The position numbers were made by a program, and so were the translations under genes. DNA of 64,000 bases from CALKJU01 sp035326425. Its GTDB lineage: Bacteria; Pseudomonadota; Alphaproteobacteria; Geminicoccales; Geminicoccaceae. The notes below the pieces were generated by a model, which was not told where the DNA came from, ran no database searches, and saw only the letters and a list, made by a program, of their open reading frames with translations. Shown piece by piece: positions 7,441 through 16,410 of this stretch (positions are counted from its first letter, which is position 1; the number at the start of each line of letters is the position of its first letter). Location of the stretch: contig DAOLFG010000023.1 in NCBI GenBank assembly GCA_035326425.1, forward strand, positions 1-64,000, in the 5' to 3' direction.

Positions 7441-8607
7441 ATGCGCAAGACCCTGATGACGGCCGTAGCCGTGCTGCTGGCGACGGCCACCGGCGCGGGT
7501 GCCGAGGATTTGCGCATCGGCCTGCTCACCACCCTGTCCGGCCCCGGCTCGGGGCTCGGGATCGACGTGCGCGACGGCTTCAAGCTCGGCCTCGCCTCGA
7601 AGGGCGGCAAGCTCGGCGGCGTGACGGTCCAGCTGTTCGAGGCCGATGACCAGCGCAATCCCGACGTTGCCGTGAAGGCGACGGACGAGATGGTGAGCCG
7701 CGACAAGATCCACCTGATGACCGGCCAGGTCTGGTCGAACCTGGCGCTGGCGATGATGCCGACGCTGGCGCGCTCGGGCGTGTTCTTCGTCAGCCCGAAC
7801 GCCGGCCCGTCGCAGCTCGCCGGCAAGCAGTGCAATCCCTGGTTCTTCTCGGCGTCGTACCAGAACGACAACAACCACGAGGCCACCGGCGCCTACGTCC
7901 AGAAGAAGGGCTTCAAGAAGCTCTACCTGCTGGCGCCGAACTATCCCGCGGGCAAGGACGCGCTGGCCGGCTTCAAGCGGTTCTACGAGGGCGAGGTCGC
8001 GGGCGAGGTCTACACCTCGCTGGAGCAGCTCGATTTCGCCGCCGAGCTGGCCAACCTGCGCGCCGCGGCACCGGATGCGGTCTACGCCTTCTTCCCCGGC
8101 GGCCAGGGCATCAACTTCATCAAGCAGTACGACCAGGCGGGGCTGAAGGGCAGCATCCCGCTGTTCGGGCCGGCGTTCTCGTTCAGCCAGGACATCCTGC
8201 CGGCGGTCGGCGACGCAGCGCTGGGCGCCTTCAACGGCAGCCAGTGGAGCCCCGACCTCGACAACGAGGCCAACAAGGCGTTCGTCGCCGACTTCAAGGC
8301 CGCCTACAATCGGCTTCCCTCGATCTACGCCTCGCAGGCCTACGACGCCGCCTTGATCCTCGATGCCGCCGTGACGTCGGCAGGTGTCGGCTGGGCCGAC
8401 AAGGACACCTTCCGCAAGGCGCTGGCGGCGGTGAGGATCGACGCGGTCCGCGGCCAGTTCCGCTTCAACACCAATCACTTCCCGATCCAGGACTATTATG
8501 TCCGCGAGGTCTACAAGAACCCCGACGGCGTCATCACCAATCGCACGGTTGAGAAGATCTTCGAGCAGCACGTCGACGCCTATGTCGGCGAGTGCGGCAT
8601 GAAGTGA
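7441..8607 (+). CDS. Branched-chain amino-acid-type ABC transporter substrate-binding protein (LivK-like)
   Basis: This 388-residue periplasmic receptor of the type I LivJ/LivK fold has a signal peptide over about residues 1-21 (ending GAGA), then LRIGLLTTLSGPGSGLGID, the typical first strand and ligand loop. It presents its ligand to the LivH/LivM channel. Many such receptors bind aromatic or other organic acids rather than branched-chain amino acids, so specificity is open. The ATG at 7441 follows GGAGAGG. It heads a transport cluster that resumes with LivH 16 bases downstream and LivM, LivG and LivF after an interruption. Confidence 0.92.
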   Translation: MRKTLMTAVAVLLATATGAGAEDLRIGLLTTLSGPGSGLGIDVRDGFKLGLASKGGKLGGVTVQLFEADDQRNPDVAVKATDEMVSRDKIHLMTGQVWSNLALAMMPTLARSGVFFVSPNAGPSQLAGKQCNPWFFSASYQNDNNHEATGAYVQKKGFKKLYLLAPNYPAGKDALAGFKRFYEGEVAGEVYTSLEQLDFAAELANLRAAAPDAVYAFFPGGQGINFIKQYDQAGLKGSIPLFGPAFSFSQDILPAVGDAALGAFNGSQWSPDLDNEANKAFVADFKAAYNRLPSIYASQAYDAALILDAAVTSAGVGWADKDTFRKALAAVRIDAVRGQFRFNTNHFPIQDYYVREVYKNPDGVITNRTVEKIFEQHVDAYVGECGMK

Positions 8608-8623
8608 GGCTGCGGTCCGGTCC

Positions 8624-9514
8624 TTGGACGCGCTCCTCTTCCTGCAGCAGGGCCTGAACGGGCTGCAGCTCGGCATGATGCTGTTCCTGATGGCGGCGGG
8701 GCTGACCCTTGTCTTCGGCATCATGGATCTGATCAACTTGGCGCACGGCTCGTTCTACATGCTGGGCGCCTACATCGCCGCCTGGGCGACCGGCGCCATC
8801 GGGGCGTTCCTGCCGGCGCTGGCCCTGGCGATGCTGGCGACGGCGGCGATCGGCGTCGTCGTCGAGCGCACGGCGCTGCGGCGGCTCTACGCGCGCGACC
8901 ATCTCTACCAGGTGCTGGCGACGTTCGGCCTGATCCTGCTCCTCAACGAGCTGGTGGCGGTCCTATTCGGGGCCCAGCCGATCTTCGCCAGCCCGCCGCC
9001 GGCGCTGGCCGGACAGGTGGAGCTGTTCGGGGCACCTTACCCGGCGTTCAGGCTCGCCATCATCCTCGTGGGCGCCGCGACCGCGCTCGGCCTGTGGTGG
9101 CTCATCGGCCGGACGCGGCTCGGCATGCTGATCCGTGCCAGCGCCGTCAACCGCGAGATGGCGGCGGCGCTGGGGGTCGACGTGGCTCGGCTCTACACCG
9201 CGGTGTTCGCGCTGGGCGCGGCGCTGGCGGCGCTGGCCGGTGCCATGGCTGGGCCGGTGCTGGCGGTGCGCATCGGCATGGGCGAGGACATCCTGATCCT
9301 CACCTTCGTCGTCATTGTCATCGGCGGCATCGGCTCGATACGCGGCGCCCTCGCCGGGGCGCTGCTGGTCGGCATGATCGACACCTTCGGCCGGGCCTTT
9401 CTGCCGGCGGTGATGGGGGCCGCCGGCGCCTCGCTGGCCTCGATGGCGATCTACATCGTGATGGCGCTGGTGCTGGCCTTCCGCCCACGGGGACTGTTCC
9501 CGGCGGCGGCGTGA
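8624..9514 (+). CDS. Branched-chain amino-acid-type ABC transporter permease (LivH-like)
   Basis: This 296-residue inner-membrane permease has about eight hydrophobic segments. Family markers are GLTLVFGIMDLINLAHGSFY near the N-terminus and IVIGGIGSIRGALAGALLVG near the C-terminus, the coupling region for the ATPases. Start is a TTG (8624-8626); the upstream Shine-Dalgarno is weak. It pairs with the LivM-like protein at 11190, but unusually about 1.7 kb containing two unrelated genes separates them. Confidence 0.92.
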   Translation: MDALLFLQQGLNGLQLGMMLFLMAAGLTLVFGIMDLINLAHGSFYMLGAYIAAWATGAIGAFLPALALAMLATAAIGVVVERTALRRLYARDHLYQVLATFGLILLLNELVAVLFGAQPIFASPPPALAGQVELFGAPYPAFRLAIILVGAATALGLWWLIGRTRLGMLIRASAVNREMAAALGVDVARLYTAVFALGAALAALAGAMAGPVLAVRIGMGEDILILTFVVIVIGGIGSIRGALAGALLVGMIDTFGRAFLPAVMGAAGASLASMAIYIVMALVLAFRPRGLFPAAA

Positions 9515-9518
9515 CCGA

Positions 9519-10673
9519 CTATCCGGCGGCAGCCTTCAAGCCCATTGCCGCGGCGGCGTAGCCGCCGGCCGCACCGTCGACGAAGTGGATGTGGTCGGCG
9601 CGGGTCGGCGACGGCACGATGCAGGTCATCAGCGCCGAGCCCTGCCGGTGCAGCCCGTAGCGGGCGATACCGCGGGCAGTGGCATCGCTGAGCACTGCCT
9701 CGATGCGGTCGGCCAGCCGGGGCGTACAGTCGAGGGTCATGCGCAGGCCGTCGTCATACTTGCGAAAATCGGTGTTCTCGACGAGCTGGCGCAAATAGCT
9801 CGCCGTATCGAACGAGCCCAGCCGCAGGCCCAACCTGATGATCAGGTAGCCGAACAATGCCCAAGCAGCGACGCGAAGGCGCCGCAGCCAGAGCGGCAAT
9901 CCGTGGCTGCCGGTGGCGCGCGCTTCCAGGTCGAGCCCGCTCGGAGGCCAGCGCATGTTGCGCGCGACCTGGGGTTCCGGACGTCCGGCATCGGCGCTGC
10001 TGCCCAGCGCCAGGATCTCGGCGATCAGGCTCCTGAATGCCTCCGTCTCACCGACGGTTGGGGTGACGATCAGCGACAACAGCATGCCACGCTTGGCCGG
10101 GATCTCTTCCCAGCGGCAGGACAGGCCGGTGAGGTCCGGCCGCGCGCCGGGGGGGCTGGGCTCGACGGCGAAGGCGCCGCGCCTGAGCTGGACGTCGGCC
10201 CAGGCGAGGCCGCCGCCGGAGAACATCGCATAGCTGACGTCGGGTGATGCAGCGAAGCGGGCCACGCGCAGATCTCGGCCGGCTCGCCGCACGGCCGCGA
10301 CGGGAATCATCGCCGCGCGCAGGGTCAAGGCGAGATCGTCCCGAACCCAGGCGGCGGTGTCGGCGAGCGCCGTGCGGACGACCGCCTCCGCGTCGGGGGG
10401 GACGACGGCCACGGCTCCATCGCCGCCGAAGACCGATGGGAAGTCGCGACCCGGAAGAGCGTTGGCGATGGCGGCGATCATCGCCGCACCGGCCGTGTTG
10501 ACGACCTTGTAGCGGCCGGCGCCGATCGCCTGCGTCGAGTCGACGATGTCGGTCAGGGCGATCAGCCAGCCGTCGGGAACGGGGCAATAGACGCTCGAGT
10601 CCGTGATCCGGCCGAAGCCGCTGACGATCGCCAGCCCGGCATAGAAGTCGGGCGTGCCCGCGGATACCTCCAT
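9519..10673 (-). CDS. DUF3095 family protein (nucleotide-cyclase-like)
   Basis: This 384-residue protein resembles DUF3095. Its first half has features of class III nucleotidyl cyclase domains: LTDIVDSTQAIGAG, where the metal-binding aspartate would be, and FPSVFGGDGA, the GGD-like hairpin. The second half (about 220-384) contains a hydrophobic patch around LRVAAWALFGYLIIRLGLR, possibly a membrane-contact helix. If catalytic it could make a cyclic nucleotide; this is inference. It lies antisense inside an otherwise ordered liv operon, tail to tail with livH (4 bases apart) and divergent from the EamA gene. Confidence 0.78.
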   Translation of the reverse strand: MEVSAGTPDFYAGLAIVSGFGRITDSSVYCPVPDGWLIALTDIVDSTQAIGAGRYKVVNTAGAAMIAAIANALPGRDFPSVFGGDGAVAVVPPDAEAVVRTALADTAAWVRDDLALTLRAAMIPVAAVRRAGRDLRVARFAASPDVSYAMFSGGGLAWADVQLRRGAFAVEPSPPGARPDLTGLSCRWEEIPAKRGMLLSLIVTPTVGETEAFRSLIAEILALGSSADAGRPEPQVARNMRWPPSGLDLEARATGSHGLPLWLRRLRVAAWALFGYLIIRLGLRLGSFDTASYLRQLVENTDFRKYDDGLRMTLDCTPRLADRIEAVLSDATARGIARYGLHRQGSALMTCIVPSPTRADHIHFVDGAAGGYAAAAMGLKAAAG

Positions 10674-10750
10674 CTCGTCTTCTCTGGTTGACGTGCCGAC
10701 AAGGGTAACAGACGGTGCGGTCGGCCCGCCAGCGGGCGACCATCATCGGA

Positions 10751-11197
10751 ATGGGCATGCTCCGCGATATGCTGGCATCCTGGCAATTCTGGGCGGTGCT
10801 GTCGGCGGTGTTCGCAGCACTGACCGCCATCCTGGCCAAGATCGGCATTGCCGGTGTGGGATCGGATTTCGCCACCTTCATCCGTACGCTGGTCATCCTG
10901 GCGATGGTGAGCGCAATCCTGCTGGCGACCGGCCAGTGGCAGCCGCCGGCCTCGGTTCCGATGCGCACCTGGATATTCCTGGGGCTCTCCGGCCTCGCCA
11001 CCGGAGCCTCGTGGCTCTGCTATTTCCGCGCCCTCAAGCTGGGGGATGCCTCGCGGGTAGCGCCTGTCGACAAGCTCAGCGTCGTGCTGGTGGCGATCTT
11101 TGGCGTCTTGCTCCTCGGAGAGAGGCTGCCACCGACTGGCTGGCTCGGCGTCGGACTGATCGGCGCAGGTGCGGTGCTCCTAGCTTGGCGTGCCTAA
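10751..11197 (+). CDS. EamA/DMT-family small transporter
   Basis: A single EamA unit of about 148 residues (start ATG 10751; ATG 10757 and GTG 10715 are alternatives). About five transmembrane helices are visible: WAVLSAVFAALTAILAKIGI, TFIRTLVILAMVSAILLA, WIFLGLSGLATGASWLCYF, VVLVAIFGVLLLGE and LGVGLIGAGAVLLAW. Half-size DMT proteins work as dimers and export small metabolites. The gene overlaps the start of livM by 8 bases, so it may be cotranscribed with it although it is unrelated to the ABC system. Confidence 0.82.
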   Translation: MGMLRDMLASWQFWAVLSAVFAALTAILAKIGIAGVGSDFATFIRTLVILAMVSAILLATGQWQPPASVPMRTWIFLGLSGLATGASWLCYFRALKLGDASRVAPVDKLSVVLVAIFGVLLLGERLPPTGWLGVGLIGAGAVLLAWRA

Positions 11198-12215
11198 GCG
11201 GATGCCGACGAGCGCAGCTCCTGACGGCCGCGGCCGCAGGACGGTCGTGGTGGCGCTGCTCCTGACGTTCGCGCTGCTGGTGCCGGCGCTGGCCTCGCTG
11301 GCGGGCGATCCCTACCTCGTCAAGCTGGCGACCCGGATCGTCATCTACGGGCTGGCCGCGGCGGCTCTGGACCTCGTGCTGGGCGTGGCGGGCTTGGTCA
11401 GCTTCGGCCACGGCGCCTTCCTGGGTCTCGGCGCCTATGTGGCGGGCGTCACCTTTCAGCACGGCTTCGAGGGCAGCACGTTCCTGGGCCTGGAGCCGTC
11501 GCAGAACCTGCTGGTGCTGGCGCCGATCGCCATGGCGGTGTCGGCGCTGTTCGCGGTGCTCACCGGCATGGTCTGCCTGCGCACGCGCGGGGTCGCCTTC
11601 ATCATGATCACGCTGGCCTTCGCCCAGATGCTGTTCTTCCTGTTCACCTCGCTCGAGCGCTACAACGGCGACGACGGTATCGCCTTGTGGAACCGCAACA
11701 CCCTGCCAGGGCCGATCGATCCCTCCGACGACGCGTCGTTCTACTATCTCTGCCTCGCCTGCCTCTTCCTCTTCCTGCTCCTCGGCAGGCGGATGCTGGA
11801 CTCGCGCTTCGGCCGCGTGCTGCGGGCTGCCAAGGAGAACGAGCGGCGCATGCATGCGCTGGGCTTCGCGGTGCAGCGCCATCGCCTGCTGGCCTATGCG
11901 ATGTCCGGCGCGGCTACCGGGTTGGCCGGCCTGCTGCTGGCCAACCAGACCTATTTCGTGAGCCCGGCCCTGATGAGCTGGCAGACTTCCGGGCATCTGA
12001 TCGTCATGGTCGTGCTGGGCGGGCTCGGCACGCTGACCGGGCCTGTGCTGGGGGCGGCGGCCTTCCTGCTGCTTGAGGACCTGACCCCGCCAGTCATGGA
12101 CCTCCTCGCACCGGGCTTCGGCCAGCACTGGAAGCTGCTGCTCGGTCCGATCCTGGTGGCGGTGGCGATCTACGCCCATCGCGGCCTGTTGGGCTCGCTG
12201 ACGCACCGTGGCTGA
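11190..12215 (+). CDS. Branched-chain amino-acid-type ABC transporter permease (LivM-like)
   Basis: This 341-residue inner-membrane permease with about ten hydrophobic segments carries the LivM marks LVSFGHGAFLGLGAYVAG and, before the C-terminus, VMVVLGGLGTLTGPVLGAA. It forms the channel with LivH. The GTG at 11190 overlaps the EamA gene; an ATG at 11202 would remove the overlap. It overlaps livG by 8 bases, so M, G and F are translationally coupled. Confidence 0.92.
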   Translation: MPKRMPTSAAPDGRGRRTVVVALLLTFALLVPALASLAGDPYLVKLATRIVIYGLAAAALDLVLGVAGLVSFGHGAFLGLGAYVAGVTFQHGFEGSTFLGLEPSQNLLVLAPIAMAVSALFAVLTGMVCLRTRGVAFIMITLAFAQMLFFLFTSLERYNGDDGIALWNRNTLPGPIDPSDDASFYYLCLACLFLFLLLGRRMLDSRFGRVLRAAKENERRMHALGFAVQRHRLLAYAMSGAATGLAGLLLANQTYFVSPALMSWQTSGHLIVMVVLGGLGTLTGPVLGAAAFLLLEDLTPPVMDLLAPGFGQHWKLLLGPILVAVAIYAHRGLLGSLTHRG

Positions 12216-12957
12216 GCCCGTCCTGCGCGTCCTGGGCCTCGCCAGGCGCTTCGGTGGCATCGTCGCCGCCGACGGGGTCGACCTCGACCTGCGGGCCGGC
12301 GAGATCCATGCGCTGATCGGACCCAACGGTGCCGGCAAGACCACGCTTGTCAACCTGATCACAGGCGAGCTGCGGCCGGATCGCGGGCAGGTCGTCCTGG
12401 GCGGGCAGGACGTCACCCGCCTCGCGATCGAGCGCAGACGCCATCTCGGCCTCGCCCGCAGCTTCCAGATCACTAGCGTCTTCGCGAGCTTCACGGCACT
12501 GGACAATGTCGCGATGGCGGTCCAGGCGCTGGACGGCCACAGCTTCCGCTTCCTCGCCGCGGCGGGCGCCGACAGCCGGCTGAACGGTCCGGCACGCGAG
12601 GCGCTGGCCGAAGTCGGGCTGGCCGATGCGGCGGCGACACCGGCGGGCGAGCTGGCGCATGGCGAGCGGCGGCAGCTTGAGATGGCGATGGCGCTGGTCG
12701 GCCGGCCGCATGCGCTGCTGCTCGACGAGCCGATGGCCGGGATGTCGGCCGAGGAGAGCCGGCGCATGGTCGAGCTGCTGGAGCGGCTCAAGGGCCGATA
12801 TGCCGTGCTCCTGGTCGAGCACGACATGGACGCGGTTTTCCGCCTCGCGGACCGCATCAGCGTGCTGGTCTACGGTCGCATCATCGCCACCGGCACCGGC
12901 CGCGCGATCCGCGAGAACCCCGAGGTGCGGCAGGCCTATCTCGGCGAGGACGGCTGA
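12208..12957 (+). CDS. ABC transporter ATP-binding protein (LivG-like)
   Basis: This 249-residue ATPase has Walker A GPNGAGKTT, a His-type signature region AHGERRQLEMAMALVG, and Walker B LLLDEPMAGMS. The LivG-specific helical insert between Walker A and signature (about residues 75-135) is present. It uses a GTG start inside the livM reading frame. It powers transport through LivH/LivM together with LivF. Confidence 0.94.
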   Translation: MAEPVLRVLGLARRFGGIVAADGVDLDLRAGEIHALIGPNGAGKTTLVNLITGELRPDRGQVVLGGQDVTRLAIERRRHLGLARSFQITSVFASFTALDNVAMAVQALDGHSFRFLAAAGADSRLNGPAREALAEVGLADAAATPAGELAHGERRQLEMAMALVGRPHALLLDEPMAGMSAEESRRMVELLERLKGRYAVLLVEHDMDAVFRLADRISVLVYGRIIATGTGRAIRENPEVRQAYLGEDG

Positions 12958-13643
12958 TGCTGCAGGTGCGCGGGCTGGCGGCGCGCTACGGCAGCAGCCA
13001 GGTGCTGTTCGGCATCGACCTCGATGTGGGCGAGGGCGAGCTGGTGACCCTCATGGGCCGCAACGGCATGGGCAAGACCACGACCGTGCGCGCCATCGTC
13101 GGGCTGACGCCGCCTTTCGAGGGATCGGTGCGCTTCGGCGGCGCCGAGATCGCGGCGGAGGCGGCGCATCTGCGCGCCAGACGTGGCATCGGGCTGGTGC
13201 CGGAGGGCAGGCAGATCTTCGCCACCCTCAGCGTCGAGGAGAATCTCCGTGCCACGGCCCGGCCCGGACCCTGGAGCCTGCAGCGCGTGCTCGGACTGTT
13301 TCCGCGGCTGGCCGAGCGGCGGAACCACATGGGCCGGCAGCTCTCCGGCGGCGAGCAGCAGATGCTGGCGATCGGGCGGGCGCTCATGACCAATCCGCGC
13401 CTGCTGATCCTCGACGAGGCCACCGAGGGCTTGGCGCCGCTGGTGCGCGAGGAGATCTGGCGCTGCCTCGCAGCCCTGCGGGCCGATGGCCAGGCGATCC
13501 TGCTGATCGACAAGAACGTGCGACGGCTGCTGGAGCTTGCCGACCGGCACGTCATCGTCGAGAAGGGCCGCTGCGTCTGGCGAGGAACGGGCGCTGAGCT
13601 GCGGGCGGCACCCGGGCTCGTCGAGCGTCACCTGGGCGTGTGA
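12957..13643 (+). CDS. ABC transporter ATP-binding protein (LivF-like)
   Basis: This 228-residue ATPase has Walker A GRNGMGKTT, signature QLSGGEQQMLAIGRAL and Walker B LLILDEATEGLAP, typical of LivF. The ATG overlaps the livG stop by one base (TGATG). It is the second nucleotide-binding subunit of the uptake system and ends the liv block; the LysE-type gene starts 7 bases later. Confidence 0.94.
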   Translation: MLQVRGLAARYGSSQVLFGIDLDVGEGELVTLMGRNGMGKTTTVRAIVGLTPPFEGSVRFGGAEIAAEAAHLRARRGIGLVPEGRQIFATLSVEENLRATARPGPWSLQRVLGLFPRLAERRNHMGRQLSGGEQQMLAIGRALMTNPRLLILDEATEGLAPLVREEIWRCLAALRADGQAILLIDKNVRRLLELADRHVIVEKGRCVWRGTGAELRAAPGLVERHLGV

Positions 13644-13649
13644 GGGGCC

Positions 13650-14267
13650 ATGCCGGTCGAGACGTTCATAGCCTTCGCGCTGGCGACCACCGTGCTGATG
13701 TTGATGCCGGGGCCGAACGCGACGCTGATCATGTCGAACAGCATCGCCCGGGGCGCGCGGGTCGGCCTGTTCACGGTGCTGGGCGGCAGCGCCGCGATCT
13801 CGCTGCACATGCTGCTGGTCTGCGTCGGCTTGGTCTCGCTGATGGCCACGCTCGGCCATTGGATGGAGTGGATCCGCTGGGCTGGCGTCGCCTACCTGCT
13901 CTGGCTGGGCTGGCGGGCATGGACATCGGACGACGCCGACGAAGCGGCGGCACCCACGGCCGCCGACGCGCGGCGTGGCTTCTGGCAGGGCTTCATGGTG
14001 GCCACCACCAACCCGAAGCTCCTGCTGTTCTATGCCGCCTTCTTCCCGCAGTTCGTAAGGCTGGAGGCGGCACCCTGGACGCAGCTGCTGCTGCTGTGCA
14101 TCAGCTTCGTGGCGATCCAGGTCGTCTGCGACACCGCCTATGCGCTGCTCGCCGACCGGCTGGCCCACCGACTGCGGGGGCCGCGCGGCGTGCGCTGGCG
14201 CAAGCGGCTAACCGGCTGCTTCCTGATCGGCACCGGCGTCGGACTGGCATTGGCGCGGCGCAGCTGA
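13650..14267 (+). CDS. LysE-family translocator
   Basis: This 205-residue membrane protein has about six hydrophobic helices. The LysE/RhtB signature is visible as LMLMPGPNATLIMSNSIARG and, later, WQGFMVATTNPKLLLFYAAF. Members export amino acids and related metabolites. It sits 7 bases behind livF and 4 bases before gpsA, so it may share a transcript with both. Pairing an exporter with an amino-acid importer could be functional or merely neighbourly. Confidence 0.9.
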   Translation: MPVETFIAFALATTVLMLMPGPNATLIMSNSIARGARVGLFTVLGGSAAISLHMLLVCVGLVSLMATLGHWMEWIRWAGVAYLLWLGWRAWTSDDADEAAAPTAADARRGFWQGFMVATTNPKLLLFYAAFFPQFVRLEAAPWTQLLLLCISFVAIQVVCDTAYALLADRLAHRLRGPRGVRWRKRLTGCFLIGTGVGLALARRS

Positions 14268-14270
14268 CGC

Positions 14271-15248
14271 ATGGCCAGGATCGGGGTCGTCGGCGCCGGG
14301 GCCTGGGGGACGGCCCTGGCAATCGCGGCCGGCCGTGCCGGCCATTCGGTCCCGCTCTGGGGCAGGGACCAAGCCGCGATGGTGGAGATGCGGCGGTCGC
14401 GGGTGAACGCCGGCCGCCTGCCGGGCGTCGTGCTGGACGGAGCGATCGAGCCCACCGGCGACATCACCAATCTCGTCGGCTGCGACCTGCTGCTGCTGTC
14501 GACACCCGCTCAGACGCTGCGGCAGGTCGTGGCGCAGATACCCGATGCCCCGTGGCTTGTGATCTGTGCCAAGGGGCTGGAACGTGCCAGCGGGCTCAGG
14601 CTCAGTGATGTCGTGGTCGAAGCTAGGCGGGGTCCCCGGGTCGCCGTGCTCTCCGGCCCGTCTTATGCCGGCGAGCTGGCGCGCGGGCTGCCGACCGCGG
14701 TGACGCTGGCGGCACCTTCGCTCGACGCCGCCCAGGAGCTGTCGGCCATGCTGGCCGCCCCGGCATTCCGGCTCTACCCGACCGACGACGTGGCCGGGGT
14801 GGAGATCGGCGGTGCGCTCAAGAACGTCATCGCCATCGCCGCGGGCGCCGTCATGGGCAGCGGACTGGGCGAGAACGCCCGGGCGGCGGTGGTGACGCGC
14901 GGCCTCGCCGAGCTGGCGCGGCTGGGCACAGCGCTGGGGGCGCGGCGGGAGACCCTGATGGGGCTCTCGGGCCTGGGCGACCTCGTGCTCACCGCCACCA
15001 GCCTGACCTCGCGCAACACCCGGTTCGGCCACGAGCTGGCGCAGGGCGGGGCCGTGGCCGAACTCATGGGGGCAGGGCACGCGTTGAGCGAAGGAGCCTG
15101 GACAGCGGAATCCGCTGTCGCACTGGGCCGGCGCCACGGCGTCGAGCTGCCGATCTCCGTCGCGGTCGCCGACGTCCTGGCGGGCCGCGCGACGATCGCG
15201 GCGGCCGTGGAATCGCTGCTGGCCCGGCCGCTCGCCAGCTCGGAATAG
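14271..15248 (+). CDS. gpsA: NAD(P)H-dependent glycerol-3-phosphate dehydrogenase
   Basis: This 325-residue cytoplasmic enzyme reduces dihydroxyacetone phosphate to sn-glycerol-3-phosphate for phospholipid synthesis. It has N-terminal Rossmann motif GVVGAGAWGTALA, the active-site segment VEIGGALKNVIAIAAGAVMG with the catalytic lysine, and GLSGLGDLVLTATS with NTRFG, both characteristic of GpsA. Length is normal. The ATG at 14271 is 4 bases past the LysE-type gene. It ends tail to tail with the helix-hairpin-helix gene, 2 bases away. Confidence 0.97.
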   Translation: MARIGVVGAGAWGTALAIAAGRAGHSVPLWGRDQAAMVEMRRSRVNAGRLPGVVLDGAIEPTGDITNLVGCDLLLLSTPAQTLRQVVAQIPDAPWLVICAKGLERASGLRLSDVVVEARRGPRVAVLSGPSYAGELARGLPTAVTLAAPSLDAAQELSAMLAAPAFRLYPTDDVAGVEIGGALKNVIAIAAGAVMGSGLGENARAAVVTRGLAELARLGTALGARRETLMGLSGLGDLVLTATSLTSRNTRFGHELAQGGAVAELMGAGHALSEGAWTAESAVALGRRHGVELPISVAVADVLAGRATIAAAVESLLARPLASSE

Positions 15249-15250
15249 CC

Positions 15251-16327
15251 TCAGCCGGACGTGCCGCCCGCCATCAGCTCGCGGGCCTGCTCGATCCAGT
15301 GCTCGCGGGCGACGCGGCCGGGGAAGCCGATCTTGTCCTCGATGTAGTCGATCTGTGCTGGGGTCAGCGCCACCAGCTGGGCGAAGGTGACGATGCCCAT
15401 CGCGATCAGCTCGCGGTTGATGACCGGGCCGATGCCCTTGATGATCTCGAGGTCGTCATGGCTCACCCCGACGGGAGCCGTGGGCAGCGACGGCGCGGCG
15501 TCGCCGGTCTCGACCAGCCGGGCCTTTTCGGCCAGCAGCGTCGCACGCGCGCTCGATCCGGCCGGCAACATCTTCAGCTTGGCCTCGATCGCCCGGAGCC
15601 GCTGCGCCCGGCCGTCGACCGGCGGCCGCGGCATGGCGGTGGCCGCGGGAACGGGCTCGGAGGTCTCGGGCGGCATGCCCGGCAGTGGAAGGTCGCCCCC
15701 GGTCAGGCGTAGCAGCTCGTCGCGCTCCTGCTTCAGCGCGGTGTGGGCGGTCACGCCCACCGGCAGCTCCGCCAGCTTGGTCTCGATGGCCTTCAGGCGC
15801 GCTGCCGCCTCCTCCCCGTCGCCGGCAGCAGGCGATGGGGCAGGGGGGGCGTGCCCGGCCTGCGCCGGTGCGACGGCCTGCATGTCACGGATGCGAGCCT
15901 CCAGCTCGGCCGCCAGGGCCTGGGCACTGGCGGCGCGCGTCTCCAGCTCCCCGCCACGTCGCCGGCAGCCGTCCAGCTCAGCCTTCAGGCGCTCGATCTC
16001 GCCGCGCACCTCGCCCAGCTCGGCCGACACCTTGGCTTCCTGGGCCTGGGCACCGGCGGCCAGCCGGCGGGCCGTGGCAGCCTCCTCCTCCAGGCGCTGG
16101 GCACGTTCCTTGGCGGCGTTGCGGTCAGCCAGGAGCTCGTGCAGCGTGCCCTTGGTCTCCTCATGCGCCTGGTCGGCGCGGCCGACCTCGCCCTGCAGAT
16201 GCGCCAGCCGGCTCTCGTAGCTCGCGCCGGTGGCGGCGATCTCCTCCTCGACCCGGCGCTTGATCATCGCCCAGACGATGGCGGCGCCGATGGCGATTCC
16301 GATCAACAGCCACAGCAGCCACCACAT
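15251..16327 (-). CDS. Membrane-anchored coiled-coil protein with C-terminal helix-hairpin-helix
   Basis: This 358-residue protein has three parts: one N-terminal transmembrane helix (WWLLWLLIGIAIGAAIVWAM), a long charged coiled coil (about residues 25-160), a low-complexity linker, and a C-terminal helix-hairpin-helix of the kind found at the ends of NuoE and L21 variants in alphaproteobacteria (DDLEIIKGIGPVINRELIAM, then QIDYIEDKI). Such HhH modules can bind DNA or protein. The ATG at 16327 has GGGGAGGAG just upstream, better than a GTG at 16360. Function is not established; tethering DNA or a complex to the membrane is possible. Confidence 0.8.
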   Translation of the reverse strand: MWWLLWLLIGIAIGAAIVWAMIKRRVEEEIAATGASYESRLAHLQGEVGRADQAHEETKGTLHELLADRNAAKERAQRLEEEAATARRLAAGAQAQEAKVSAELGEVRGEIERLKAELDGCRRRGGELETRAASAQALAAELEARIRDMQAVAPAQAGHAPPAPSPAAGDGEEAAARLKAIETKLAELPVGVTAHTALKQERDELLRLTGGDLPLPGMPPETSEPVPAATAMPRPPVDGRAQRLRAIEAKLKMLPAGSSARATLLAEKARLVETGDAAPSLPTAPVGVSHDDLEIIKGIGPVINRELIAMGIVTFAQLVALTPAQIDYIEDKIGFPGRVAREHWIEQARELMAGGTSG

Positions 16328-16410
16328 GGCTCCTCCCCGCGGTCCGAGCGCTTCGTTCACACAAGATCATGGGCATGCCGGGCAGCGTTGGCAACCTGAG
16401 CGCCCGAAGC

